A stretch of DNA of 5,453 bases from Corynebacterium accolens (GCF_030515985.1 NZ_CP100376.1:591417-596869); one strand, 5' to 3'; shown: positions 1 through 5,453, counted from the stretch's first letter. The notes: a model not told the origin generated them from the letters alone. Numbers and translations: made by a program.

Positions 1-124
1 CCAGGCGCCCCGCCACATCCTTCAGCCCCACTAGGGCGCCGCCGGAATGCTCCGATAAGTCCCACAGAACTTTGAGGTAGTCCTGGCTGCGGGTAGGGAG
101 TTCTTCTAGGTGCATGTCCACCAT
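1..124 (-). CDS. mntR: DtxR/MntR-family metal-dependent transcriptional regulator, N-terminal fragment
   Basis: Only the first 41 codons are in the window; the gene continues past position 1. The visible protein starts MVDMHLEELPTRSQDYLKVL, then WDLSEHSGG and a second helix (LKDVAGRL). This matches the start of the winged-helix DNA-binding domain of DtxR/MntR repressors, with the family's 'xDYLKxxW' first helix at residues 14-21. Members bind Mn(II) or Fe(II) and then repress metal-uptake genes. Asp15 aligns with Asp8 of Bacillus subtilis MntR, where DtxR has Met10, so manganese is the likelier metal; the position of B. subtilis Glu11 is Lys18 here. The ATG at 122-124 is preferred, but an in-frame ATG at 113-115 is possible. 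Neither has a convincing ribosome binding site: an AAGGG at 147-151 lies 22 nt upstream. A palindromic MntR-like operator at 174-191 suggests autoregulation. Family is fairly sure; the mntR assignment rests on the operator and Asp15. Confidence 0.66.
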   Translation of the reverse strand, partial: MVDMHLEELPTRSQDYLKVLWDLSEHSGGALVGLKDVAGRL

Positions 125-162
125 CTTAATAATCGTGCTTGTGTTGCCCTTGGATAAGTGTT

Positions 163-168
163 AAATTA
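163..168 (-). promoter_or_regulatory. candidate extended -10 element for the mntR-like gene
   Basis: On the minus strand this reads TAATTT preceded by TGC, so it fits an extended -10 (TGn-TAnnnT). Transcription would start near position 156, giving a leader of about 32 nt to the ATG at 124. No good -35 hexamer is visible; the -35 position falls inside the palindrome at 174-191. The call is sequence-only. Confidence 0.4.
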
Positions 169-173
169 GCAGT

Positions 174-191
174 AGTTCAACACATTGAACT
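174..191 (-). promoter_or_regulatory. 18-bp palindromic operator, probable MntR binding site
   Basis: The minus strand reads AGTTCAATGTGTTGAACT, a perfect 7-bp inverted repeat (AGTTCAA/TTGAACT) around a 4-bp centre. From memory, the published C. glutamicum MntR motif is TGTTCAATGCGTTGAACA, which differs only at the two outer bases and one central base. The site lies 50 nt upstream of the mntR-like start and covers the -35 to spacer region of the candidate promoter, where a bound repressor would block RNA polymerase. No plus-strand gene is visible, so the likely target is the regulator itself. Confidence 0.7.
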
Positions 192-204
192 TTTAATTTC
201 ACTT

Positions 205-275
205 GCCACGGACAGTGGGCGATACGTCCTTTCTTCGGTACACACACGACGCACCCAGGCTTCGCTGTCCGTGGC
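205..275. repeat. 11-bp perfect inverted repeat with a 49-nt spacer
   Basis: GCCACGGACAG at 205-215 is the exact reverse complement of CTGTCCGTGGC at 265-275. Inside, TGGG (216-219) can pair with CCCA (254-257), leaving a 7-nt bulge on one side. The structure starts 12 nt after the dehydrogenase stop codon, reading along the minus strand, and ends 13 nt before the palindrome at 174-191. Neither strand has a T-run after the stem, so it is not a canonical intrinsic terminator. No flanking target duplication is visible. Its role is unknown: RNA structure, protein-binding site or remnant of a small repeat are all possible. Confidence 0.6.
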
Positions 276-286
276 TCTTAAGCTTT

Positions 287-1234
287 CTAGTATCCCGCCT
301 CCGGATCTACCTGGGTGGGCATGGGCTCACCCTTATCCCACGCGACGGCATTGGCATTAAAAATATCGCCCATGTGGTACTGCGCCACGTGCTTTGTTGC
401 CCCGATGTGCGGGGTCATGGTGCAATTGGGCAGGGAGAGCAACGGGTGGCCATCGGGAAGCGGCTCTGGGTCCACAACTTCCAAGCCGGCCCCGGCGATT
501 TCACCCTCGCGCAGGGCATCCACGAGGTCATCGGTAACCACGGTGCTGCCGCGCCCGACGTTGATAAACAGCGAGGACGGTTTCATGGCGCGGAACTTTG
601 CGGCATCGATTAGCCCCTCCGTTTCCTGCGTGGCGGGCAGGATGCAGAAAATAACATCGGCCTCGCCCCACACGTGTGCGGCATCAGCCATGGCAACCAC
701 CTCATCGGCGCCCTCCACGGGGCGCCCAGAGCGATTCACGGCGGTGATGTACACCCCAAAGGGCTTGAGCAGGGCAATGAGCTGCTTGCCGATGCCACCA
801 GCACCCAAAATCGCTACCTTCTTCGGCCCCTGCTGGTCATAGATCCACTCCTGCGCTTCATCCAGCTCCTTGGCCACCGACCAGGTGCCGGCCTGCACAA
901 AGGCCTTGTGCTGATGAGCTTGGGAGAGCAGTAGGCCCAAGGCGCATTCGGCCACCGGCTTGGCAAAGGCGCCGGCGGAATTGCACCACGGCAAGCCCTC
1001 AGGGGTAATCAATCCAGCATCAATGAGTTGGTTTACACCGGTAAAACAATGCTGCACCCAGCCGATATTGTCCGGCATCTCTGGGATGCGGCGTGGGCTG
1101 GGTGTGTTATTGACATAAACCTCTGCGTCTTCGAGGTTTTCTACGCGTTCGTGGCCGGCAGCGCTTAAGTCATCGACCATCGGCTGCCACGTTTCTGGTC
1201 CCATAAAATACTTCATGGGACCAGCGTACGGCAC
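287..1234 (-). CDS. D-isomer-specific 2-hydroxyacid dehydrogenase (unkdh-like)
   Basis: The 315-residue protein has the normal family length. An N-terminal half of the substrate domain is followed by a Rossmann domain with the dinucleotide loop GAGGIG at 144-149 and the family's catalytic triad: Arg228 in NVGRG, Glu257 in DPEPLP and His276 in TPHIGA. Family enzymes interconvert 2-oxoacids and D-2-hydroxyacids in the cytoplasm; the substrate cannot be read from sequence. After the second Rossmann strand it has Asn-Arg-Ser (167-169) instead of the Asp usual in NAD enzymes, which points to NADP(H). The gene starts 4 nt after the proB stop, so it is probably co-transcribed with proB. In C. glutamicum an equivalent gene, unkdh, lies between proB and proA. 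The GTG at 1234 has no clear ribosome binding site; the ATG at 1216 (309 residues, MKYFMGPETW start) is at least as likely. Confidence 0.88.
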   Translation of the reverse strand: MPYAGPMKYFMGPETWQPMVDDLSAAGHERVENLEDAEVYVNNTPSPRRIPEMPDNIGWVQHCFTGVNQLIDAGLITPEGLPWCNSAGAFAKPVAECALGLLLSQAHQHKAFVQAGTWSVAKELDEAQEWIYDQQGPKKVAILGAGGIGKQLIALLKPFGVYITAVNRSGRPVEGADEVVAMADAAHVWGEADVIFCILPATQETEGLIDAAKFRAMKPSSLFINVGRGSTVVTDDLVDALREGEIAGAGLEVVDPEPLPDGHPLLSLPNCTMTPHIGATKHVAQYHMGDIFNANAVAWDKGEPMPTQVDPEAGY

Positions 1235-1238
1235 TTAG

Positions 1239-2471
1239 CTAGATGCGAGAGGCGAAGTTGGACAGGTAATCCGCGTGCACGACGGAGCGGCGCTTATCTT
1301 CTGGCAGCTCACTCATCTGCATGCCCTTGATGGCGTTCAATTCCTCGGAATCGAAGCGGACCTCACCGCGGCCGATAACCTCGCCCTTCGGGCCCAAGAT
1401 ATCGATGATCTCGCCCTTGTTGAATTCACCGCGGACATCGGTAATACCCACGGCGAGCAAGGAGGTACCGCCCTTGGTCACGGCCTCCTTGGCGCCCTCG
1501 TCCAGGCGGACGGCTCCGCCGGTATCGGCGCAGTAGAGCGCCCAGAACTTCCAAGCCGAAAGCTGGCGTTCCTCGCGGGTGTGGAAGACGGTGCCCACGG
1601 AGGCATCGGAAAGCGCGGGGCCAATATTATCGGTAGAGGTCAACAGCACAGGAATGCCGCCGCGGGTGGCCAGGCGGGCGGCGGAGACCTTCGTGGCCAT
1701 GCCGCCGGTGCCGACCTTGCCGCCATCGCCGGCAACAACGCCCTTGAGATCCTTACCGGTGCGCACCTCATCGATGAACTTCGCATCCGGCTCGGCCGGG
1801 TTCTTGTCATAGAGGCCATCGACATCAGAGAACAGGAAGAGCGCGTCTGCGCCCACCAAGTTGGCGACCAAGGCCGACAGGCGGTCGTTATCGCCGAAGT
1901 GCATCTCAGAGGTAGCAACGGCGTCGTTTTCGTTCACGATGGGAATGGTGCGCAGCTGGCGCAGACGATCAATGGTGCGCTGCGCGTTGCGGGCGCGGTC
2001 GCGGTGTCCGGCATCGGAGGCCGTAAGCAGCACCTGACCGATGGTGCGCTGATAACGCGCAAAGGAACGGCCCCACTCATAGGCGAGGTGTACCTGGCCC
2101 ACAGACGCCGAAGCCTGCTTCGTAGCCAGGTCGGTGGGGCGCTGGTGCAGGCCGAGCGGGCCCATACCGGCAGCAACCGCACCGGAGGAAACGATGATGA
2201 CATCGGAGCGTCCCATGCGTGCGTGGACAGCATCAACGATGTGATCGATCTTTTCCTGCGCCACGCGGAAATTCTCATCCGTCAGCGACGAGGAACCAAT
2301 CTTTACAACGACGCGCTTGGCCTCAGCGATAGAGTTGCGCAATTCGGATTCAAACCCGGAGGCTATCGGGTTTTCATCAAGGGCTTCGGGGAACGGAGTA
2401 TCAGCGGTAGGGCCATCAAACGGCTCTACGGGGAGCGGAAGAATGGGCTCTTTCTGTTGATCAGAAGACAT
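1239..2471 (-). CDS. proB: Glutamate 5-kinase (gamma-glutamyl kinase)
   Basis: This enzyme phosphorylates L-glutamate with ATP to gamma-glutamyl phosphate, the first and usually proline-inhibited step of proline synthesis in the cytoplasm. The amino-acid-kinase domain spans about residues 51-290, with VVKIGSSSL (55-63), SSGAVAAG (95-102), NENDAVAT (180-187), FGDNDR (192-197), [11 protein letters not shown] (215-225) and GTGGMATK (254-261). A PUA domain follows at about 315-405. From the ATG at 2471 the protein has 410 residues, about 43 more than usual; the extra part is acidic, proline-rich and probably disordered. An in-frame TTG at 2340-2342 would give 367 residues starting [15 protein letters not shown], which lines up with the start of C. 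glutamicum ProB, but it lacks a visible ribosome binding site. The ATG has a -10 box placed for a leaderless transcript. Function is certain; the start is not. The dehydrogenase follows after 4 nt. Confidence 0.96.
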   Translation of the reverse strand: MSSDQQKEPILPLPVEPFDGPTADTPFPEALDENPIASGFESELRNSIAEAKRVVVKIGSSSLTDENFRVAQEKIDHIVDAVHARMGRSDVIIVSSGAVAAGMGPLGLHQRPTDLATKQASASVGQVHLAYEWGRSFARYQRTIGQVLLTASDAGHRDRARNAQRTIDRLRQLRTIPIVNENDAVATSEMHFGDNDRLSALVANLVGADALFLFSDVDGLYDKNPAEPDAKFIDEVRTGKDLKGVVAGDGGKVGTGGMATKVSAARLATRGGIPVLLTSTDNIGPALSDASVGTVFHTREERQLSAWKFWALYCADTGGAVRLDEGAKEAVTKGGTSLLAVGITDVRGEFNKGEIIDILGPKGEVIGRGEVRFDSEELNAIKGMQMSELPEDKRRSVVHADYLSNFASRI

Positions 2472-2479
2472 AACTCAAT

Positions 2480-2485
2480 AGTGTA
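2480..2485 (-). promoter_or_regulatory. candidate -10 box for leaderless proB transcript
   Basis: The minus strand reads TACACT (TAnnnT) ending 8 nt before the ATG of the long proB form. A start site 7-9 nt downstream would fall on or just before the ATG, as in the leaderless mRNAs common in actinobacteria. The -35 position is G-rich and unlike TTGACA, although -35 boxes are weakly conserved in corynebacteria. Confidence 0.45.
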
Positions 2486-2503
2486 CAAAGCTTATGCCTC
2501 CCG

Positions 2504-2536
2504 CCCCCTTCATTGGGGCACATTTCCCCCATGTGC
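2504..2536 (-). other. alternative hairpins from G and C runs upstream of proB
   Basis: GCACAT (2518-2523) and ATGTGC (2531-2536) form a 6-bp stem with a 7-nt loop that contains a run of five C (G on the minus strand). The same bases can pair differently: GGGG at 2515-2518 with CCCC at 2526-2529, or with CCCC at 2505-2508. These structures exclude one another. They lie between the hairpin at 2557-2587 and the proB promoter candidate, so they would only be transcribed by read-through from obgE. Regulatory meaning is inferred. Confidence 0.35.
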
Positions 2537-2556
2537 GCAGCATAATGTGTCTGAAC

Positions 2557-2587
2557 TGGGGGCAATCGTCCGGTGGAATTGCCCCCA
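2557..2587 (-). terminator. possible terminator hairpin downstream of obgE
   Basis: TGGGGGCAAT at 2557-2566 pairs perfectly with ATTGCCCCCA at 2578-2587, a 10-bp stem with an 11-nt loop. It begins 24 nt after the obgE stop codon. The bases that follow on the minus strand (GTTCAGACACATT) are only mildly T-rich, so termination may be partial, letting some obgE transcripts read into proB. The stem is certain; terminator function is moderately supported. Confidence 0.5.
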
Positions 2588-2611
2588 CTTCCCTTCGCCA
2601 GAAGTTAACAA

Positions 2612-4144
2612 CTAACCCTGCCACCGGTCACGGTTAGCGCCTTCGCGGGTGATCTCTTCCTCATCTCCGTAGTCGAGCTCATCGACCAAGCCACGCCGGG
2701 CTTGGGAGGCACGCTTGCGCTCCGCTGCCGACACGCGGTTGGTGCCCTTCAGGCGGGCATCCTCGCCGCGGCTGGCCATAGTTGGATCGCCGCCGGTCAT
2801 CGGCTCCCATTCGAATGTAATGCCGCCGATGGTCACGGGACAGCCTTCCACCGCGCCCTGCTTGTGCAGCTCGTCTTCCACGCCGGCCTTGGCCAGGCGG
2901 TCCGCCAAGTAACCCACGGCCTCATCGTTTTCAAAGTCGGTCTGGGTAATCCAGCGCTCGATCTTTTCGCCTTCCACAATGAATCCGCCCTGCACTTCTG
3001 GGTCCGGTCGCACGCTAAAGTCTGCGAAGCTGCCGGTGTTTTTCTTATGCGCTTGGGCCTTGGGGTGAATAACGGTATGGGAAGGATCCCGCTTCGGCTT
3101 AGGCTGTGCCTTGTGATGCTCGGTGACCATTTCCATGAGCTTGAATTTCAGCGGGTCCAAGCCCTTGCGTGCTGCCGCAGAAATGATGAACACCGGCCAG
3201 CCAAACTTTTCCTTCAGGTCATCCTTGACGAACTCCGCAAGCTCTTCCGCCTCCGGCACATCGGCCTTATTCAAAATAATGACGCGCGGGCGCTCGCGCA
3301 GGTCACCCAAACCGGTATCGCTTTCTAGCGCCTCCTGGTACTTAGCCAGCTCATTTTCCAGCGCCTCAATATCGGATTCCGGATCGCGGCCAGGCTCGAT
3401 GGATGCGGTATCAACGACGTGGGCCAGCACGGCCGTGCGCTCGATGTGGCGCAGGAAGTCTAGGCCTAGGCCCTTGCCATCGGCGGCGCCAGGGATAAGG
3501 CCAGGGACATCGGCAATGGTAAAGGAGCTATCGCCCATATCCACCACACCCAAGTTGGGCTGCAGGGTGGTAAACGGGTAGTCACCAATCTTCGGCTTGG
3601 CTGCAGAGAGCACAGAGATCAACGAGGACTTACCCGCCGAAGGAAAGCCCACAAGCCCCACATCCGCCATGGATTTCAGCTCGAGCACCAAATCATGAGC
3701 TTGGCCCGGCTCGCCCTGCAGCGCAAAGCCCGGTGCCTTCCGGTTCTTAGACGCCAACGCCGCGTTGCCCAAGCCACCGAAACCGCCCTCAGCCGCGACG
3801 AAACGCGTGCCCGGCACAGTAAGATCCGCCAGGGTCTCACCCTTTTCCGTGCGCACAACCGTACCCGCGGGAACCTCCAGAATCAGGTCCTCACCGCGCG
3901 CGCCATTGCGCATATCGCCGGCACCGTTGCCGCCTCGTTCGGCCTTAATATGCGGGCGGTAGTGGAAGTCCATCAAAGTATGGATCTGCTCTGAAACTTC
4001 CAAAACGATGTCGCCACCGTGGCCGCCATTGCCGCCATCCGGTCCGCCCAATGGCTTGAATTTCTCGCGGTGGACAGACACACAGCCATGCCCACCGTCG
4101 CCAGCCTGCAAGTGCAAGACGACGCGGTCAATAAATCGTGCCAT
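2612..4144 (-). CDS. obgE: Obg-family GTPase (ribosome assembly)
   Basis: ObgE (CgtA) is an essential GTPase that binds the 50S subunit during late assembly and links it to stress signalling. The 510-residue protein has all three parts: the glycine-rich Obg fold (about 1-158, with [13 protein letters not shown] and [11 protein letters not shown]), the G domain (about 159-335) and a C-terminal OCT domain (about 380-448), then a basic and acidic tail. GTP motifs are G1 GFPSAGKSS (166-174), G2 FTT (191-193), G3 DVPG (212-215), G4 NKAD (292-295) and G5 SAA (322-324), all intact. The ATG at 4144 is chosen because [12 protein letters not shown] is the conserved start and GAAGG lies about 12 nt upstream; a GTG at 4156 would overlap that site. 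A terminator after rpmA separates it from the ribosomal protein genes, so it probably has its own promoter in the 172-nt gap. Confidence 0.97.
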   Translation of the reverse strand: MARFIDRVVLHLQAGDGGHGCVSVHREKFKPLGGPDGGNGGHGGDIVLEVSEQIHTLMDFHYRPHIKAERGGNGAGDMRNGARGEDLILEVPAGTVVRTEKGETLADLTVPGTRFVAAEGGFGGLGNAALASKNRKAPGFALQGEPGQAHDLVLELKSMADVGLVGFPSAGKSSLISVLSAAKPKIGDYPFTTLQPNLGVVDMGDSSFTIADVPGLIPGAADGKGLGLDFLRHIERTAVLAHVVDTASIEPGRDPESDIEALENELAKYQEALESDTGLGDLRERPRVIILNKADVPEAEELAEFVKDDLKEKFGWPVFIISAAARKGLDPLKFKLMEMVTEHHKAQPKPKRDPSHTVIHPKAQAHKKNTGSFADFSVRPDPEVQGGFIVEGEKIERWITQTDFENDEAVGYLADRLAKAGVEDELHKQGAVEGCPVTIGGITFEWEPMTGGDPTMASRGEDARLKGTNRVSAAERKRASQARRGLVDELDYGDEEEITREGANRDRWQG

Positions 4145-4185
4145 GATGTGCCACACCCTTCTTATTTAAATCTATTGTCTTAGCC

Positions 4186-4216
4186 AGTGTAATGCGTAGC
4201 CAAGCTCGGACTCCAA
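4186..4216 (-). promoter_or_regulatory. candidate obgE promoter
   Basis: On the minus strand, TTGGAG (4211-4216) is followed after 19 nt by TACACT (4186-4191), a plausible corynebacterial promoter 42 nt upstream of the obgE ATG. The spacing is longer than optimal. Other -10-like words closer to the gene (for example TAGATT in the AT-rich stretch just before the ribosome binding site) cannot be excluded. A promoter somewhere here is expected because a terminator lies just upstream. Confidence 0.35.
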
Positions 4217-4254
4217 CCCATGCCCTGCCAGCACAGTGGGAGGTAAAACGAGAA

Positions 4255-4299
4255 AATCCTCGAGCTGCCCTCACCCGTAGTGAAAGCTGCCCGAGGATT
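4255..4299 (-). terminator. intrinsic terminator downstream of rpmA
   Basis: AATCCTCG (4255-4262) and CGAGGATT (4292-4299) form an 8-bp outer stem, and an inner TCAC/GTGA stem closes a 5-nt loop. The inner part carries two direct copies of GGGCAGCT, whose AGCT cores can also pair. On the minus strand the stem is followed by TTCTCGTTTT, a T-rich tail. It starts 17 nt after the rpmA stop, as expected for the end of the rplU-rpmA unit. Confidence 0.78.
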
Positions 4300-4316
4300 G
4301 ACCGCTGCGGTCGTGC

Positions 4317-4595
4317 TTAAGCAGTAGCTTCTGCAGCAACCTCTTCAGCCGGGATGATGTTTACCATCCGGCGGCCGCGCTTGATGCCGAACTTCACGGA
4401 GCCAGCAGCAAGTGCGAACAAGGTGTCATCGCCGCCGCGACCAACGTTCTCACCTGGGTGGAACTTGGTGCCGCGCTGACGCACGATGATCTCGCCGGCG
4501 TTAACCTGCTGACCACCGAAGCGCTTGACGCCGAGGCGCTTGGACTCGGAATCGCGACCGTTGCTGGAGCTGGAAGCACCCTTCTTGTGTGCCAT
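4317..4595 (-). CDS. rpmA: 50S ribosomal protein L27
   Basis: L27 is a large-subunit protein whose N-terminal tail reaches the peptidyl-transferase centre and helps position tRNA. The 92-residue sequence shows the family blocks [18 protein letters not shown] (12-29), [19 protein letters not shown] and [14 protein letters not shown]. It starts directly with MAHKKG, so it lacks the cleaved leader peptide found in many Firmicutes. The tail (EEVAAEATA) is slightly longer and more alanine-rich than in E. coli (85 residues). The start is secure: AAGGAGGG at 4603-4610 lies 7 nt before the ATG. It follows rplU by 43 nt, with no terminator between them, and is surely co-transcribed with it. Confidence 0.98.
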   Translation of the reverse strand: MAHKKGASSSSNGRDSESKRLGVKRFGGQQVNAGEIIVRQRGTKFHPGENVGRGGDDTLFALAAGSVKFGIKRGRRMVNIIPAEEVAAEATA

Positions 4596-4638
4596 GTCGT
4601 TTCCCTCCTTCGGGGATGATTTGCAGCCCGGTTAAGGC

Positions 4639-4944
4639 TTACTTGATACCGGTGATCTTCAAGGTGGTCTGAGGCTGGCGGTGACCCAAACGCCTCTTGT
4701 AACCAGTCTTGTTCTTGTACTTCAAGATATCAATCTTTGGACCTTTACCCTGTTCAACGATTTCCGCAGCAACGGAAACCTTCTCCAAGTCGGAAGCCTT
4801 GGACTTCACAGCGGCGCCATCGACGAGCAGAACCGGGGTGAGAGCCACGGCAGAGCCTGGCTCACCCTCGATCTTCTCGACCTTGACGAGGTCACCTTCA
4901 GCAACCTTGTACTGCTTGCCGCCGGTCTTGACGATCGCGTACAT
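4639..4944 (-). CDS. rplU: 50S ribosomal protein L21
   Basis: L21 binds 23S rRNA in the large subunit. The 101-residue protein has the usual length. It opens with [18 protein letters not shown] and ends with the diagnostic basic block [25 protein letters not shown] (shown here as two stretches: [10 protein letters not shown] and [15 protein letters not shown]). It is the first gene of the rplU-rpmA pair. AAGGGG at 4954-4959 is the ribosome binding site, 9 nt before the ATG, but most of it can be paired in a small hairpin (4947-4958). The long structured leader upstream suggests autogenous control, which is inference. Confidence 0.98.
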   Translation of the reverse strand: MYAIVKTGGKQYKVAEGDLVKVEKIEGEPGSAVALTPVLLVDGAAVKSKASDLEKVSVAAEIVEQGKGPKIDILKYKNKTGYKRRLGHRQPQTTLKITGIK

Positions 4945-4946
4945 AG

Positions 4947-4958
4947 AGGGTTACCCCT
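4947..4958 (-). promoter_or_regulatory. GNRA-capped hairpin covering the rplU ribosome binding site
   Basis: In the mRNA sense this reads AGGG-GUAA-CCCU: a 4-bp stem closed by a GUAA tetraloop, which belongs to the very stable GNRA class. The 5' arm and the first loop base are part of the AAGGGG ribosome binding site, and the 3' arm ends 2 nt before the AUG. Folding would lower ribosome access to rplU. The pairing is seen directly; the regulatory role is inferred. Confidence 0.5.
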
Positions 4959-4971
4959 TATCTAAACTCGC

Positions 4972-5000
4972 TCGGACACGGCATCCAGGCCGTTATCCGA
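4972..5000 (-). promoter_or_regulatory. two-part hairpin in the rplU leader
   Basis: In the mRNA sense, UCGGA-UA-ACGGC-CUGGAU-GCCGU-G-UCCGA folds into two 5-bp helices separated by a small asymmetric internal loop and capped by 6 nt. It lies 27 nt upstream of the rplU AUG, just before the ribosome-binding-site hairpin. An internal loop of this kind is typical of protein-binding leaders, but I do not recognise it as a named L21 leader. Confidence 0.5.
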
Positions 5001-5107
5001 ATGGACACTTACATATTGCGTTCAGACCCCGCGCGAACATGTCCGCAATCACCGGGCGGCAATTGTGGGCTGATCCAGCGCCGAGAGTTCTAAACAGCGA
5101 CTGTCAA

Positions 5108-5137
5108 AGACTACCCCGCCGCGGGTACAAAATACAA
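5108..5137 (-). promoter_or_regulatory. candidate rplU-rpmA promoter
   Basis: The minus strand has TTGTAT (5132-5137), 18 nt, then TAGTCT (5108-5113). Transcription would start near 5101, giving a leader of about 155 nt that contains both hairpins described. The -35 overlaps the T-rich tail of the rne terminator. A perfect TTGACA at 5102-5107 lacks a -10 at proper spacing, and a second option (TTCGCG, 16 nt, TATGTA, ending near 5008) exists closer to the gene. Confidence 0.3.
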
Positions 5138-5138
5138 A

Positions 5139-5161
5139 CCACGCACTTCGCACCCGCGTGG
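5139..5161 (-). terminator. intrinsic terminator downstream of rne
   Basis: CCACGC (5139-5144) and GCGTGG (5156-5161) form a 6-bp stem with an 11-nt loop. On the minus strand it is followed by TTTGTATTTTGT, a T-rich tail. It begins 7 nt after the stop codon at 5169, the expected place for a terminator that separates rne from rplU. Confidence 0.62.
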
Positions 5162-5168
5162 CGATGCC

Positions 5169-5453
5169 CTAGGAAGTAGCTCGCCGTGCTACGCGGCGCC
5201 GCCGCCGGCCCGCGTCCTTAGCACCAGTCTGCGGGGTCTCCGGCGCGTTAGTGGACGCCTTTTCCCCAGTACGTTCCTGCCGCGCGGCCGCTGCCGGCGC
5301 CCCGGTCTTTTTCACCGCGCGCTTCTTCCCGCGGCGAATGACCTTGGTTTCAGTCTGCGGAGCACTAGCCTTCTGGGAATCCTTCTCCCCTTGAACAGGT
5401 GTAGCCGTTGGGCCACCCGCATTGTGCGAGGTGGCCTTATCCCTCGGGTTCGT
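5169..5453 (-). CDS. rne: Ribonuclease E/G, C-terminal fragment
   Basis: Ninety-four codons and a TAG stop are visible; the rest lies beyond the right edge, so no start codon is present. The segment is a low-complexity, very basic tail rich in Lys, Arg, Ala, Thr and Pro, with VIRRGKKRAVKK at 38-49, a five-arginine run at 83-87 and the end RRVARRATS. Two short PQT repeats (32-34 and 74-76) are present. Such tails follow the catalytic core in actinobacterial RNase E and bind RNA or partner proteins. The catalytic S1 and DNase-like domains are outside the window, so identification rests on this tail and on the conserved rne-rplU-rpmA order. Another basic, disordered protein cannot be fully excluded. 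Confidence 0.75.
   Translation of the reverse strand, partial: TNPRDKATSHNAGGPTATPVQGEKDSQKASAPQTETKVIRRGKKRAVKKTGAPAAAARQERTGEKASTNAPETPQTGAKDAGRRRRRVARRATS

Noticed and set aside
205..275. Inverted repeat as ends of a small transposon
   Set aside because: No flanking target duplication is visible and nothing inside resembles insertion-sequence content; kept only as an unexplained repeat.
139..613. Plus-strand open frames across the mntR-dehydrogenase gap
   Set aside because: They run into the antisense of the dehydrogenase, show no family motif, and would have to be transcribed against every other gene in the window.
2426..2488. A 20-codon TTG-initiated upstream frame overlapping the proB start, with GGGAGG at 2497-2502 spaced 8 nt before it
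   Set aside because: The spacing is good, but the peptide has no proline-rich control signature, the start is weak, and the likely proB promoter would leave it out of the mRNA. Probably chance.
1275..2615. A 446-codon open frame on the plus strand opposite proB
   Set aside because: It is antisense to a certain gene and lies in the frame that high-G+C coding DNA keeps open by chance. Its product is low-complexity (Ala, Gly, Arg, His, Gln rich) with no recognisable motif, and there is no ribosome binding site.
2702..3328. A 208-codon plus-strand open frame opposite obgE
   Set aside because: Compositional shadow of obgE, whose three domains and five GTPase motifs are intact on the other strand.
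4145..4156. Longer obgE starting at GTG 4156
   Set aside because: The GTG abuts the AAGAAGG ribosome binding site with no spacing, and conserved ObgE sequence begins at the ATG at 4144.
5102..5107. A perfect TTGACA -35 box upstream of rplU
   Set aside because: At 17-18 nt the -10 position reads TCGGCG or similar, with no TAnnnT word, so it is not convincing as a promoter.

Overview
The window looks like chromosomal DNA of a Corynebacterium or a close relative. The encoded ObgE, ProB and dehydrogenase read like Corynebacterium glutamicum proteins, G+C is moderately high, and the order rne - rplU - rpmA - obgE - proB - 2-hydroxyacid dehydrogenase is the corynebacterial arrangement as I remember it. 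Every gene I can support lies on the minus strand, so the window reads from right to left.

From right to left: the last 94 codons of rne (RNase E/G, very basic tail) end at 5169, followed at once by a hairpin with a T-rich tail. A leader of about 220 nt then precedes rplU (L21). It holds a two-part hairpin and a small GNRA-capped hairpin that buries the rplU ribosome binding site. rpmA (L27) follows 43 nt after rplU and ends in a clear intrinsic terminator. obgE (ribosome-assembly GTPase) has its own upstream region. A 140-nt gap full of alternating G and C runs separates obgE from proB (glutamate 5-kinase). That gap holds a terminator-like hairpin and a -10 element placed so that proB could be transcribed without a leader. 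Four nt after proB comes a D-2-hydroxyacid dehydrogenase, equivalent to the gene called unkdh in the C. glutamicum proB-proA region. After a 162-nt gap, the left edge holds the first 41 codons of a DtxR/MntR-type metalloregulator.

Most of the window is conserved housekeeping: RNA processing, large-subunit proteins and assembly, then proline biosynthesis. The left end is less ordinary. Where proA would be expected in C. glutamicum there is a probable mntR, preceded by an 18-bp palindrome that closely matches the corynebacterial MntR operator as I recall it, and by an unexplained 11-bp inverted repeat with a 49-nt spacer. I see no mobile element, CRISPR array, tRNA or rRNA, and no evidence for a wholly new multi-gene system. 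The best leads are regulatory: the mntR operator, the rplU leader, and the ambiguous proB start.
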